The notes under the pieces are model-generated. The model searched no databases and was not told the DNA's origin. It saw nothing but the letters and a program-made list of their open reading frames with translations. This document shows, one piece after another, positions 25,666-33,841 of a DNA stretch of 64,000 nucleotides. The DNA lies in the NCBI GenBank assembly GCA_000710935.1, contig BAYV01000013.1, positions 84,276 to 148,275 on the forward strand. Reading direction: 5' to 3'. The position numbers were made by a program, and so were the translations under genes. This stretch comes from Iodidimonas nitroreducens. GTDB lineage: Bacteria; Pseudomonadota; Alphaproteobacteria; Sphingomonadales; Rhodothalassiaceae. Numbering within the stretch: the first letter of the stretch is position 1; the number at the start of each line of letters is the position of its first letter.

Positions 25666-26624
25666 AAACCGCTTGTGCTCTCGCTTTCAAGGATCATGCC
25701 CTGCTGCCATGATCTTATGCGATAGCGTTCGGTGCCTCCGGAAAGCTGGACCACGGCGCGTCTTTGAAACAGGCCATTGCCGGGGGTGCGCGCGGTGCTG
25801 GTGATATGAAAAATGCTGCGCGCCGGGCCGGTAAGATAAGGATTGGGGGCTGATGCAGCACGATCCGCCAGGCTGATGATCGTGCCCGAGGCATAGGCAG
25901 CCCGTTCGCCCTCGCTTAACCCCGGAATAGCCGCCAGAACATCGGGTGGGGCCGATGTGGGATCAACGGCGCGCCCCCCCGATTGCACCGTGGCGACCTG
26001 TGACAGGCGCAGAACCAGATCATGGGTCATGCCCGGGATTTGCAATAATTCTTCAAATTGAATCATTGGCGCATCGCGGGACTCATATGCAAGGCCCGCA
26101 GCCCGATAATCGGCATCTTCGGCACCGAAAGGGCGTGGCCGATCATCGCTATCACGGAAATCGGCAATGCGTGCAGCCAGAATATCCGCTCGATCCGGGC
26201 TTTCACCCATGCTGATGAGCAGGCTGCGCATCAAAATTTCATCGGCGGCATTGAGATCGACCAGCCCCCCTGCATCCTGCACCGCGATGCTGATTTCGGC
26301 ATCATCGATCTGCACGCGGCGGGGCGTGCCATTCACCGCAATGGCCGATTGCGGGCCTTCGGCTTCATAATTGATGGTGAGCAATTGCCCGATGGCCCAG
26401 AAAACGGCCCCATCGGCCAAAGCTTCGGCCTCGGCCTGATCGCTGCGGGCAATCAGCGTGCGGGTTTCGCTGCGGGTGGTGCTAAGAAACCCGGCAATGA
26501 TCAAAGAGATCAATGTTAAAACCCACAAGACGAGAATGAGGGCAAAGCCACCATGACGAGCGCCTTGATCGGCGGAGGAAAAGCCTGATGCCGACGAAAG
26601 ATCGGCGGATGGATCGATGATCAA
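25662..26624 (-). CDS. gspK: Type II secretion minor pseudopilin GspK
   Basis: 320 residues, the largest pseudopilin, thought to cap the pseudopilus. The leader ends in RHGG before FALILVLWVLTLISLIIAGF; as in GspK proteins generally, position 5 lacks the glutamate. Further marks are EAEALADGAVFWAIGQ, the helix-hairpin-helix-like VDLNAADEILMRSLL, LARIADFRDSDDRPRP-like metal-site region with many aspartates, and FEELLQIPGMT. There is no ATG or GTG before the hydrophobic segment; TTG at 26624 preceded by GGAG and overlapping the gspG stop as TTGA is the likely start. It is on the strand opposite to the main gsp run. Confidence 0.88.
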   Translation of the reverse strand: MIIDPSADLSSASGFSSADQGARHGGFALILVLWVLTLISLIIAGFLSTTRSETRTLIARSDQAEAEALADGAVFWAIGQLLTINYEAEGPQSAIAVNGTPRRVQIDDAEISIAVQDAGGLVDLNAADEILMRSLLISMGESPDRADILAARIADFRDSDDRPRPFGAEDADYRAAGLAYESRDAPMIQFEELLQIPGMTHDLVLRLSQVATVQSGGRAVDPTSAPPDVLAAIPGLSEGERAAYASGTIISLADRAASAPNPYLTGPARSIFHITSTARTPGNGLFQRRAVVQLSGGTERYRIRSWQQGMILESESTSGF

Positions 26625-27067
26625 CTGCTGCTCCAGTTATTGACATCCGCATTTTCACCCTCGCCCCCCGGCGCATCATCGGCTCCCAGCGAATAGATAT
26701 CCACATCCATGCCCATCTGGCTGGGGAAGCGATAATGATAGGGGCGGCCCCAGGGATCGATCAGGCCTTCGGGCTTATCGATATAGGGGCCATTCCAGCC
26801 CCGTGCCCCGGTTGGTTCTTTGATCAGGGCCTGCAATCCTTCTGCTGTGGTGGGATAGCGCCCGGTTTCCAGTCGGTAAAGATCGAGCGCGCCTGAAAGA
26901 TTATTGATCTGGATATTGGCCCCATCGGTTTTCGCCCCCGACAGATATTTCAAAACGCGGGGAACGGCAAAAGAGGCCAGCAACCCAAGAATCGCCAGCA
27001 CTACCAGCAATTCCATCAAGGTGAAGCCGGATTGTTTTTTTCTGGTCTGTCGTGTCGTCGCGCTCAT
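26621..27067 (-). CDS. gspG: Type II secretion major pseudopilin GspG
   Basis: 148 residues from ATG 27067, which has GAGGA upstream; a longer frame to 27145 has no support. Leader MSATTRQTRKKQSG, then FTLMELLVVLAILGLLASFA with glutamate-5, and the GspG calcium-loop/C-terminal pattern: LDLYRLETGRYPTTAEGLQA, GWNGPYIDKP, DPWGRPYHYRFPS, and VDIYSLGADDAPGGEGENAD, where aspartates bind calcium in relatives. Transcribed away from the main operon together with gspK, so the major pilin has its own promoter in the 27068-27277 interval. Confidence 0.95.
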   Translation of the reverse strand: MSATTRQTRKKQSGFTLMELLVVLAILGLLASFAVPRVLKYLSGAKTDGANIQINNLSGALDLYRLETGRYPTTAEGLQALIKEPTGARGWNGPYIDKPEGLIDPWGRPYHYRFPSQMGMDVDIYSLGADDAPGGEGENADVNNWSSS

Positions 27068-27277
27068 GAAATCATCCTCATTGGCAGAGTTTCTTGTGCA
27101 AACTATAAGGGAAAAACACAAGAACAGGTAAATCTTTGGTGTCAATCATAATGATAAGTTTGGATTTTTGAAACAGGCGCGATCTTGCCCCACAGCCCAT
27201 CTGGGGATAAAGCTGGGGGCGTTGATCAGGGCTGGCAGGCCGCGCCCATCAAGATGAATATATAAAGGAATGATGAC

Positions 27278-27868
27278 ATGACAAAGTCCGCGGGCGTGCA
27301 AATCTCGAAAGAAGAAGCGGCGGCGCGCGATGCGGTGCGAACCCTGATCCGCTGGTCGGGGGAAGACCCTGATCGCGAAGGGCTGCGCGATACGCCCGAA
27401 CGGGTGGTCCGTGCCTTTCTGGAATATTTCCGGGGTTATGAAGAAGATCCGGTGATTTATCTGTCGCGGACTTTTGAAGAAGTCTCGGGCTATGATGAAG
27501 TGGTTTTGCTGCGCAACATTCCTTTCGTTTCGCATTGCGAACATCATCTGGCGCCCATCATCGGTAAGGCGCATGTGGCCTATCTGCCTCATGATAAGGT
27601 GGTGGGGATTTCCAAATTGGCACGGGTGGTTCATGCCTATGCCCGGCGGATGCAGGTGCAGGAACGCCTGACCGCCCAGATTGGCGATTGTATCACAAAA
27701 GTGCTTGAACCCGAGGGCGTGGCTGTGGTTATCGAGGCCACCCATGGCTGCATGACCTGCCGGGGCGTGGAAACTCCCGAGGTGATCATGACCACAAGCC
27801 GGATGACCGGCGTTTTTCGTGAAGATGATAAGGCCCGGCGCGAGGTTTTATCCCTGATGGGTTTTTGA
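27278..27868 (+). CDS. folE: GTP cyclohydrolase I
   Basis: Converts GTP to 7,8-dihydroneopterin triphosphate, first step of folate (and pterin) synthesis. 196 residues. Zinc ligands and active site are complete: [20 protein letters not shown], then the second cysteine in GCMTCRGVE; also GLRDTPERV and [31 protein letters not shown] precedes the ATG. Monocistronic in appearance; a 177-base gap follows before the peptidase gene. Confidence 0.96.
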   Translation: MTKSAGVQISKEEAAARDAVRTLIRWSGEDPDREGLRDTPERVVRAFLEYFRGYEEDPVIYLSRTFEEVSGYDEVVLLRNIPFVSHCEHHLAPIIGKAHVAYLPHDKVVGISKLARVVHAYARRMQVQERLTAQIGDCITKVLEPEGVAVVIEATHGCMTCRGVETPEVIMTTSRMTGVFREDDKARREVLSLMGF

Positions 27869-28045
27869 TCGGGCCTTTCATCCTGCCAAATGGTGAGCGC
27901 GGGATTGCGCGCGGGAGGTCTTGCCTTCGGGCGATGAACGCAGCACTGTGCTTTGGGGACTGTTTTGGCAGATTAGAAAAGGCCACAGCCGGTCGATCTT
28001 TGGGTCAGCCCGGCCTTGATGGCTTTCAGGATATGGGAATTGCAT

Positions 28046-30310
28046 ATGGTTTCGATGGTCGCGTTTTTTAAAGCCCTTGTCGGTTTTGTTTTTTTGATGG
28101 GGATGATGATGCCCGCATTTTCGTATGCCGAAGATCTGACCATCGCCCGGATGGTTGGCAGCCCCGCGCTTGATGGGCCAAAGGTGAATGGCCTGAAGCT
28201 TGCGCCCGATGGCAGCCGGGTCACCTTTTTAAAGGGCAAGGAGCGGGATTTCCGCATTCAGGACCTGTGGGAATATCATATCGAAACGGGTGAAACCCGG
28301 CTTTTAGTGGATAGCGATGATATTTTGGGGGGTGTGGCCGAAGACCTGAGCGAGGTGGAAAAAGCCCGCCGGGAACGCCAGCGCATTTCCGCCAGCGGCA
28401 TTGTTCAGTATCAATTTTCCAAAGATGGACAAAGCCTTCTCTTTCCCTTGGGCGGGGATCTTCATGTCTATGATATCAAGGCAGGCAAAGCGAAAAGGCT
28501 GACGGAAACCGAGGGCTTTGAAACGGATGCCAAATTCTCGCCCAAAGGCGCCTATGTGTCGTTCATCCGCGATCAGAATCTGTTTGTCGTGAATGTCAAA
28601 AACGGCGTTGAAAAGCAGCTCACTCATGAGGGCAGCGGCCCTGTTCTGATGGGTATGGCGGAATTTGTGGCACAGGAAGAAATGGATCGCGATACCGGCT
28701 ATTGGTGGGCCCCCGATGAAAGCCATATCGCCTTCACCCGGGTTGATGAAAGCCCGGTGCAGGTCGTTGATCGTTATGAACTTTCGGAAAATGGCGGGGT
28801 CACGACCATTGCCCAGCGCTATCCTTTTGCCGGAACCGCCAATGTGCTCATCGAACTGGGCGTGGTCAGCCTCGAAAGCGGAGAAATCGACTGGATCAAT
28901 CTGGGCGAGGAAAAGGATATTTATCTGGCGCGGGTGAATTGGCTGCCCGATAGCCGCCATCTGGCCTTTCAAAGGGAAAGCCGCGATCAAAAGCGCCTCG
29001 ATCTGGTTTTTTCCCATATCAGTTCGGGCAAGCAATGGGTGGCCATCACCGAAAGGGCGGAAAGCTGGATCAATCTGCATCATGATCTGAAATTTCTCGA
29101 AAACAGTGATCGGTTCATCTGGTCATCGGAAAAAAGCGGGTTTCGGCATCTGTATCTCCATGATCTGGAAGGCCGCGAAATCGGCGCGCTGACCGCCGGG
29201 GACTGGGTGGCGGCCAAGCTGGAGCGCGTGGATGGAGAGGCAGGCGCCGTTTATTTTTCGGGCTTCAAGGATGGCCCCACCGAGCGGCATCTTTATCAGG
29301 CAACGCTTGAGCCCGATCCCCAATCCATCACCCGTCTCACCAAGGAAGAAGGCTGGCATGATATCAGCCTCTCGGATGATGCGTCTGTGTTTGTGGATAG
29401 CTATTCAGCACCGCGCACGCCGCCGCGGGTGGCCCTTAAAACCATCAAGGGTGATCTGGTCACCTGGATCGAGAAGAATGAATTGGATGCCGATCATCCT
29501 TATGCGCCCTTTCTTGATCATCATGCCACAAGCAGCTTTGGCACCATCAAGGCTGAAGATGGTACGGATCTTTATTATGAACTGATGAAACCGGCGGATT
29601 TCGACGAAGCGAAAACCTATCCCGCGATCATCAATGTTTATGGCGGACCGGGGGTGCAAAGGGTGCGGAAAAGCTGGTCCATCGATTTCGATCAGATCCT
29701 CACCCGCAATGGCTATATCGTTTTAAAGCTGGATAATCGCGGTTCCGCCAATAGGGGCAAGGCTTTTGAGGATGTGCTGTACCGCAAGATGGGCCATAGC
29801 GAAGTGATCGATCAGGTGGCGGGGGCGAAATATCTGGCGGCACAGGATTATATCGATGGCGCACGCATCGGCGTTTATGGCTGGTCTTATGGCGGCTATA
29901 TGACGATCCATCTGCTGGCGCAGGCCCCCGATGTTTTCAAGGCCGGGATGTCTGTGGCACCGGTTTCTGATTGGCGCCTATATGATACCCATTATACCGA
30001 ACGCTATCTTGGCCAGCCTGATGCAAAGGATGAGGCATCAAAAGCTGGGCGCGATGTTTATGCCGAGGCATCGGTTTTTGGCCATCTTGGCGATATGAAG
30101 CCCAACAGCCTGCGGCTGGTGCATGGGATGGCCGATGATAATGTGTTTTTCGATCATGCGGTGAAGCTGATGTCGGTTCTGCAAAATGAGGGCATCGGCT
30201 TTGAATTGATGACCTATCCCGGTAAAAAGCATCGCATCAGCGGTGAGGCGACCCGGGCGCATCTATGGTCTGGGGCACTGGATTTCTTTGATCGAAAGCT
30301 GAAGCCTTGA
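28046..30310 (+). CDS. Dipeptidyl peptidase IV-like serine peptidase, family S9B, exported
   Basis: Removes dipeptides after proline or alanine from peptides, in the periplasm or at the surface. The chosen ATG at 28046 gives a signal peptide (MVAFFKALVGFVFLMGMMMP, then AFSYA); the open frame extends to a TTG at 28016. An N-terminal beta-propeller domain (WWAPDESHIAFTRVDESPV, the glutamate motif region, and WLPDSRHLAFQRESRD) is followed by an alpha/beta hydrolase domain with the nucleophile in YGWSYGGYMT, the aspartate in GMADDNVF and the histidine in PGKKHRI. The propeller contains ELGVVSLESGEIDWINLG-type repeats. It ends one base before modC, which converges from the other strand. Confidence 0.92.
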   Translation: MVSMVAFFKALVGFVFLMGMMMPAFSYAEDLTIARMVGSPALDGPKVNGLKLAPDGSRVTFLKGKERDFRIQDLWEYHIETGETRLLVDSDDILGGVAEDLSEVEKARRERQRISASGIVQYQFSKDGQSLLFPLGGDLHVYDIKAGKAKRLTETEGFETDAKFSPKGAYVSFIRDQNLFVVNVKNGVEKQLTHEGSGPVLMGMAEFVAQEEMDRDTGYWWAPDESHIAFTRVDESPVQVVDRYELSENGGVTTIAQRYPFAGTANVLIELGVVSLESGEIDWINLGEEKDIYLARVNWLPDSRHLAFQRESRDQKRLDLVFSHISSGKQWVAITERAESWINLHHDLKFLENSDRFIWSSEKSGFRHLYLHDLEGREIGALTAGDWVAAKLERVDGEAGAVYFSGFKDGPTERHLYQATLEPDPQSITRLTKEEGWHDISLSDDASVFVDSYSAPRTPPRVALKTIKGDLVTWIEKNELDADHPYAPFLDHHATSSFGTIKAEDGTDLYYELMKPADFDEAKTYPAIINVYGGPGVQRVRKSWSIDFDQILTRNGYIVLKLDNRGSANRGKAFEDVLYRKMGHSEVIDQVAGAKYLAAQDYIDGARIGVYGWSYGGYMTIHLLAQAPDVFKAGMSVAPVSDWRLYDTHYTERYLGQPDAKDEASKAGRDVYAEASVFGHLGDMKPNSLRLVHGMADDNVFFDHAVKLMSVLQNEGIGFELMTYPGKKHRISGEATRAHLWSGALDFFDRKLKP

Positions 30311-31048
30311 TCATGATGGCTGCGGAATGCCCATCGCCCTCAGCGCTTCAGGCTGCGAAAGCACATCCGGAACCGGGCCATGGGCGATCATCTGCCCGTC
30401 TTCGATCACCATGATCTGGTCGGCAAGGCGTTCGGCCTCGTGCATATCATGGGTGACGAGGATGATCGGCATGATCTGATCGGGAGCATGGTGGCTCTGC
30501 CGCAGTTGATGGCGCAAGGCGATGATTTCGCCATAAAGGCCTTCGCGGGTGCGGCGATCGAGGGCGGCAAAAGGTTCATCGAGCAAAAGCGCCTTGGGGC
30601 GTCGGGCCAGCGCTCGAGCCAGAGCCACACGCTGTTGCTGGCCGTTGGAAAGGGCTGCGGGCTTGCGCTTTTCCAGCCCTTTTAAATTCACCAAAGCGAG
30701 CAGCCTTTCCGCCTCGGCCATTTTTTCGCCCGAGCCCAGATCATCGATGGCGCAGGCCACATTCTGGATCGCCGACATATGCGGAAAAAGGGCATAGGAT
30801 TGAAACACCATTCCCACCCGCCTTTGGCGCGGGGGCAGATTGATAGCACGATCCGTATCGAGCCACAGGTCGTCAGAAACCGATAGGCGCGCCATGGCCG
30901 GGGTGTAAAGTCCGGCGATCGTGCGCAGGATGGTGGTTTTCCCCGCCCCTGAATGGCCCACTAAAGCCAGCATTGCCCCTGGTTCGAGTTGCAAATCAAT
31001 GGCGAGGGGGATGGGGCTTTCGGCCTTGATGCTCAGCTTCAAAGTCAT
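30311..31048 (-). CDS. modC: Molybdate ABC transporter ATPase, short form without TOBE domain
   Basis: Energises molybdate import. 245 residues from ATG 31048, which overlaps the modB stop as ATGA. Walker A is GHSGAGKTT, the signature is LSNGQQQRVALARAL, Walker B is LLLDEPFAALD, and the switch histidine is in ILVTHDMHEA. E. coli-type ModC proteins are about 350 residues because of a C-terminal molybdate-binding TOBE domain; here the protein ends just after the nucleotide-binding domain, so that regulatory domain is absent. Last gene of modE-A-B-C. Confidence 0.9.
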   Translation of the reverse strand: MTLKLSIKAESPIPLAIDLQLEPGAMLALVGHSGAGKTTILRTIAGLYTPAMARLSVSDDLWLDTDRAINLPPRQRRVGMVFQSYALFPHMSAIQNVACAIDDLGSGEKMAEAERLLALVNLKGLEKRKPAALSNGQQQRVALARALARRPKALLLDEPFAALDRRTREGLYGEIIALRHQLRQSHHAPDQIMPIILVTHDMHEAERLADQIMVIEDGQMIAHGPVPDVLSQPEALRAMGIPQPS

Positions 31049-31716
31049 CGCGACATCCTCCACCCCAAGCGCCCCGACAGCCATGTGGTGAGGGCGATGG
31101 TAAAGAGTGAAAGGGTCACCAAAAAGCCCGACATTAAAGCCGCGCCCCGTTGATCGAAGCTTTGCACCCGATCATAAATGGCAATGGCGATGGTTTTTGT
31201 TTCGCCGGGAATGGCCCCGCCCACCATTAAAACAATGCCAAATTCGCCCAATGTATGGGCAAATGTCAGCACCATGGCGGTGAGAATCCCCGGCCAGGCA
31301 ATGGGAAGCTCGATCAGCCAAAGACTGCGCCAGGGCGAGAGGCCGCATGTTTGAGCCGCTTCACGCAGATCTTTGGGGATGGCTTCAAATCCCCTTTGTG
31401 CGGGCTGGATCGCAAAGGGCAGATTGAACAGAACGGACGCCACCACCAATCCTTCAAAGCTGAAGACCAAAGAATGACCGAATGTGTTTTGCCAGAAGGC
31501 GCCGATCCAGGATGCCTTGCCAAATCCAACCAGCAGATAAAATCCAAACACTGTGGGCGGCAAAACCAAAGGCAGCATGATCAGGGCTTCGGCCAGCGCT
31601 TTTCCCCGAAAATTGCGATAAGCCAGCAGCCTGCTGATCAGCAAGGTGATAGGGAGCAGGATGGCGACCGTCCATCCCGCCAAGCGCAGAGACAGCCAAA
31701 GCGCCGTCCAATCCAT
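31045..31716 (-). CDS. modB: Molybdate ABC transporter permease
   Basis: 223 residues with five to six transmembrane helices (GWTVAILLPITLLISRLLAY at the start). The coupling EAA loop reads REAAQTCGLSPWRSLWLIELP followed by AWPGI, the site that docks on ModC. Other ModB-like parts are LPLVLPPTVFGFYLLVGFG and GEFGIVLMVGGAIPGETKT. It starts 3 bases after the modA stop and overlaps modC by ATGA. Confidence 0.93.
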   Translation of the reverse strand: MDWTALWLSLRLAGWTVAILLPITLLISRLLAYRNFRGKALAEALIMLPLVLPPTVFGFYLLVGFGKASWIGAFWQNTFGHSLVFSFEGLVVASVLFNLPFAIQPAQRGFEAIPKDLREAAQTCGLSPWRSLWLIELPIAWPGILTAMVLTFAHTLGEFGIVLMVGGAIPGETKTIAIAIYDRVQSFDQRGAALMSGFLVTLSLFTIALTTWLSGRLGWRMSR

Positions 31717-31719
31717 GGC

Positions 31720-32547
31720 TCAGGACTCCGGCAGACTGAAGCCATAATCACGCATGATCGCGCGGGCTTTCTCGGTGTTCATATAGGCGTAAAAATCTTC
31801 GGCGATGGCCCCGGCACCCTTCAGACGCACCATGCGCTGGCGCAAAGGCTGATGCCAATCGGCCGGGATCAGGGCATAGCGGCCGCGTGTTTTAAGCTGA
31901 GGCGAGAGTGCCAAAGAATAAGCGATGATGCCGCCTTCGCTATTGCCGGAAAGGGCAAATTGCGCCGCTTGGCTCACATTTTCACCCAGCACTAAAAAGG
32001 GCTCGATGGCTGGCCAGATGCCTTTATGGATCAGGGCTTCCTTTGCCCGCGCGCCATAAGGGGCATGATCGGGATTGGCGATGGCAAAATGGGCGATGGC
32101 CTTTTCATCAAGCAGACTTGCCAGATGATCGAGATGGGCATCGGTTTTCAGCTTTGAACCATGGGGGACCATCAAAACGATGCGCCCTTCGGCATAAAGA
32201 TCGCCTTCATCCATGGTAAGGCCCAATCGGTGAAGATCGGCGATATAGGCTTCATCGGCGGCCATGAAGATCTGATAGGGCGCGCCCTGGCGGATCTGCT
32301 GCGCGAATTGTCCGGTGGAGCCATAAGAAACCCGGACCTTATGGCCGGTATCCTTTTCAAAAGTCGTGATGATATCAGACAGGGCAAAGCGCAGATCAGA
32401 AGCGGCGGCAATGACCGGAGATCGATCCTGCGCGGCTGCAAGGCCATAAAAAGCCAAAGATAATACCGCCACCACCATCAACCGAAGCACAGCCGCCCTG
32501 AAAGCGGGCAGGGGGTGATAATGGCTAAGGCAGCAAAAATTCGGCAT
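31720..32547 (-). CDS. modA: Molybdate-binding periplasmic protein
   Basis: 275 residues. A signal peptide (FRAAVLRLMVVAVLSLAFYG, then LAAAQ) precedes the ModA fold: IAAASDLRFALSDIITTFEK with the first oxyanion serine region, VSYGSTGQFAQQIRQGAPYQ, and IFMAADEAYIADLH. Later ligand regions are IANPDHAPYGARAKEAL and the SGNSEGGIIAYSLAL segment. ATG at 32547; the candidate ModE operator lies 17-38 bases upstream. Confidence 0.93.
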   Translation of the reverse strand: MPNFCCLSHYHPLPAFRAAVLRLMVVAVLSLAFYGLAAAQDRSPVIAAASDLRFALSDIITTFEKDTGHKVRVSYGSTGQFAQQIRQGAPYQIFMAADEAYIADLHRLGLTMDEGDLYAEGRIVLMVPHGSKLKTDAHLDHLASLLDEKAIAHFAIANPDHAPYGARAKEALIHKGIWPAIEPFLVLGENVSQAAQFALSGNSEGGIIAYSLALSPQLKTRGRYALIPADWHQPLRQRMVRLKGAGAIAEDFYAYMNTEKARAIMRDYGFSLPES

Positions 32548-32563
32548 CGGGTCAATATCTCCG

Positions 32564-32585
32564 GTTATGTTTCGTCAAACATAAC
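32564..32585. promoter_or_regulatory. Candidate ModE (molybdate-responsive) operator
   Basis: Perfect 9-bp inverted repeat: arms GTTATGTTT and AAACATAAC around CGTC, located between modE and modA, 17 bases before the modA start. Known ModE boxes are symmetrical with GTTAT...ATAAC outer arms, which this site has. Binding of molybdate-loaded ModE here would repress modABC when molybdate is sufficient. Confidence 0.7.
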
Positions 32586-32612
32586 ACATCGGATGGCTGC
32601 TTGCTGCAACCC

Positions 32613-33005
32613 TTATTCCTCGATGGCCTGATCTTTGAGCAGGGAGGAGAGAGCCATAAGGCTGGCCACACTGCTGAAGGCAGCATCATTTTGTACTTGG
32701 CGATAAAGGTTCAAAACCGCTTTGCCATTCGGGGTGAGCAGGGCACCGCCACCCCCCGGTCCGCCCCGGCTGCTTTCCACAAGGGGATCGCGGAACATGG
32801 CATTCAGGTCTTCGATCAACATCCATGCCCGTTTATAGCTCATGCCCATGGCCCGCCCGGCAGCGGAAATCGAGCCTTTTTGCGCAATCTGATCGAGCAG
32901 GGCGGCCTTGCCCGGGCCAATCATGGCCTTGGGCCCGAAAACAATCCGGATATGCAGGCGGGGCGGTTCGTTTATGTTGATCATCTCGTCAGCTTTTAAG
33001 CCCAT
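32613..33005 (-). CDS. modE: ModE-type molybdenum-dependent regulator, DNA-binding domain only
   Basis: 130 residues. A LysR-like winged helix fold: KAALLDQIAQKGSISAAGRA, then MGMSYKRAWMLIEDLN (recognition helix SYKRAW is the ModE hallmark), and the glycine-rich wing SSRGGPGGGGALLTPNGKAV. The two C-terminal molybdate-binding di-mop domains of E. coli ModE are missing, as in many alphaproteobacterial one-domain ModE proteins, so how molybdate is sensed is unclear. ATG 33005 is used; codon 8 (32984) is another ATG. First gene of the mod run. Confidence 0.85.
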   Translation of the reverse strand: MGLKADEMININEPPRLHIRIVFGPKAMIGPGKAALLDQIAQKGSISAAGRAMGMSYKRAWMLIEDLNAMFRDPLVESSRGGPGGGGALLTPNGKAVLNLYRQVQNDAAFSSVASLMALSSLLKDQAIEE

Positions 33006-33102
33006 TGCGCCCTGCTCGTGTTGATGCCGGATCAGCCTTGGAATCTATCAGCAAAAGGCCCCAGGAAGCGAAGCCTTTTGCATGTTCAAAAAGGCATTTG
33101 GA

Positions 33103-33567
33103 TCAATGGGCTGTTTGCGATGATGCGTGTTGGCGCTCTTCCAGCTTGGTAAAAATTGCGCCCATCACCAACCCATAGATAACATGCAGAACAAAGGTCA
33201 TGATCGGTGCCATGATCCCCATATTCAGGCCAAAAACCCCGGCTCCGGCCATGGGCATGGGTAGGATCATCATCAAAAGCCATGCCGCAATCGAAAAAGA
33301 AATGCCTTTCATCATAGAGCTGCTGCCCGGCCATAGCTTCAGGCCGGCCACGAACAAAGCCCCCCAGATGATCGATCCGATGACAAAATGCATCACCCAG
33401 CCAATCATTGGATTGGCAGGCATTTGAAGCATATTTGCACTCATGCCCGAAAGCATCTTGATCACATTCAGTTCCGGCATGATTCCCATAGCACCTTTCA
33501 TCAGCATGATTGCTGAAAGCACCACAGTGGCAATAAATGCCGCAATGATTCCATTGATGTATGACAT
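33103..33567 (-). CDS. Small four-helix membrane protein, DUF6789-like
   Basis: 154 residues, methionine-rich, with four hydrophobic helices (GIIAAFIATVVLSAIMLMKG; IGWVMHFVIGSIIWGALFV; KGISFSIAAWLLMMILPMP; PIMTFVLHVIYGLVMGAIF). The layout resembles the DUF6789 family of uncharacterised bacterial membrane proteins. Glycine and methionine patterns inside the helices and a charged C-terminus (KLEERQHASSQTAH) are visible. No operon partner; 97 bases downstream of modE on the same strand. Function unknown. Confidence 0.65.
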   Translation of the reverse strand: MSYINGIIAAFIATVVLSAIMLMKGAMGIMPELNVIKMLSGMSANMLQMPANPMIGWVMHFVIGSIIWGALFVAGLKLWPGSSSMMKGISFSIAAWLLMMILPMPMAGAGVFGLNMGIMAPIMTFVLHVIYGLVMGAIFTKLEERQHASSQTAH

Positions 33568-33841
33568 GTGATTATCCTGTTCCTGTTAGCACTTTTATCG
33601 AATTACAAGGGTCACCCCTTTCGCAAAAACGATTTTCATTATGAAATGTTCCCCAATCCCGCATAACCCAATGCCCTGCAGCTTTTGATTGCAGTTGACG
33701 AGCGGATATCTGAGCGCAAGACGTATAAATCTCACCGTCATTGGAAGGTCATAATAGCGATACAGGAATGACATTAACCGTCTCTAGCTGTGCCTTGGTG
33801 GTGTTTCACCGCACGAACAATAGCACAAAGGGGAAACGGTC

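Noticed and set aside
30311..33005. Tungstate (Tup/Wtp) or sulfate importer instead of molybdate
   Set aside because: The ModE-type regulator with its symmetrical site and the ModA-type sequence favour molybdate, although ModA can also bind tungstate.
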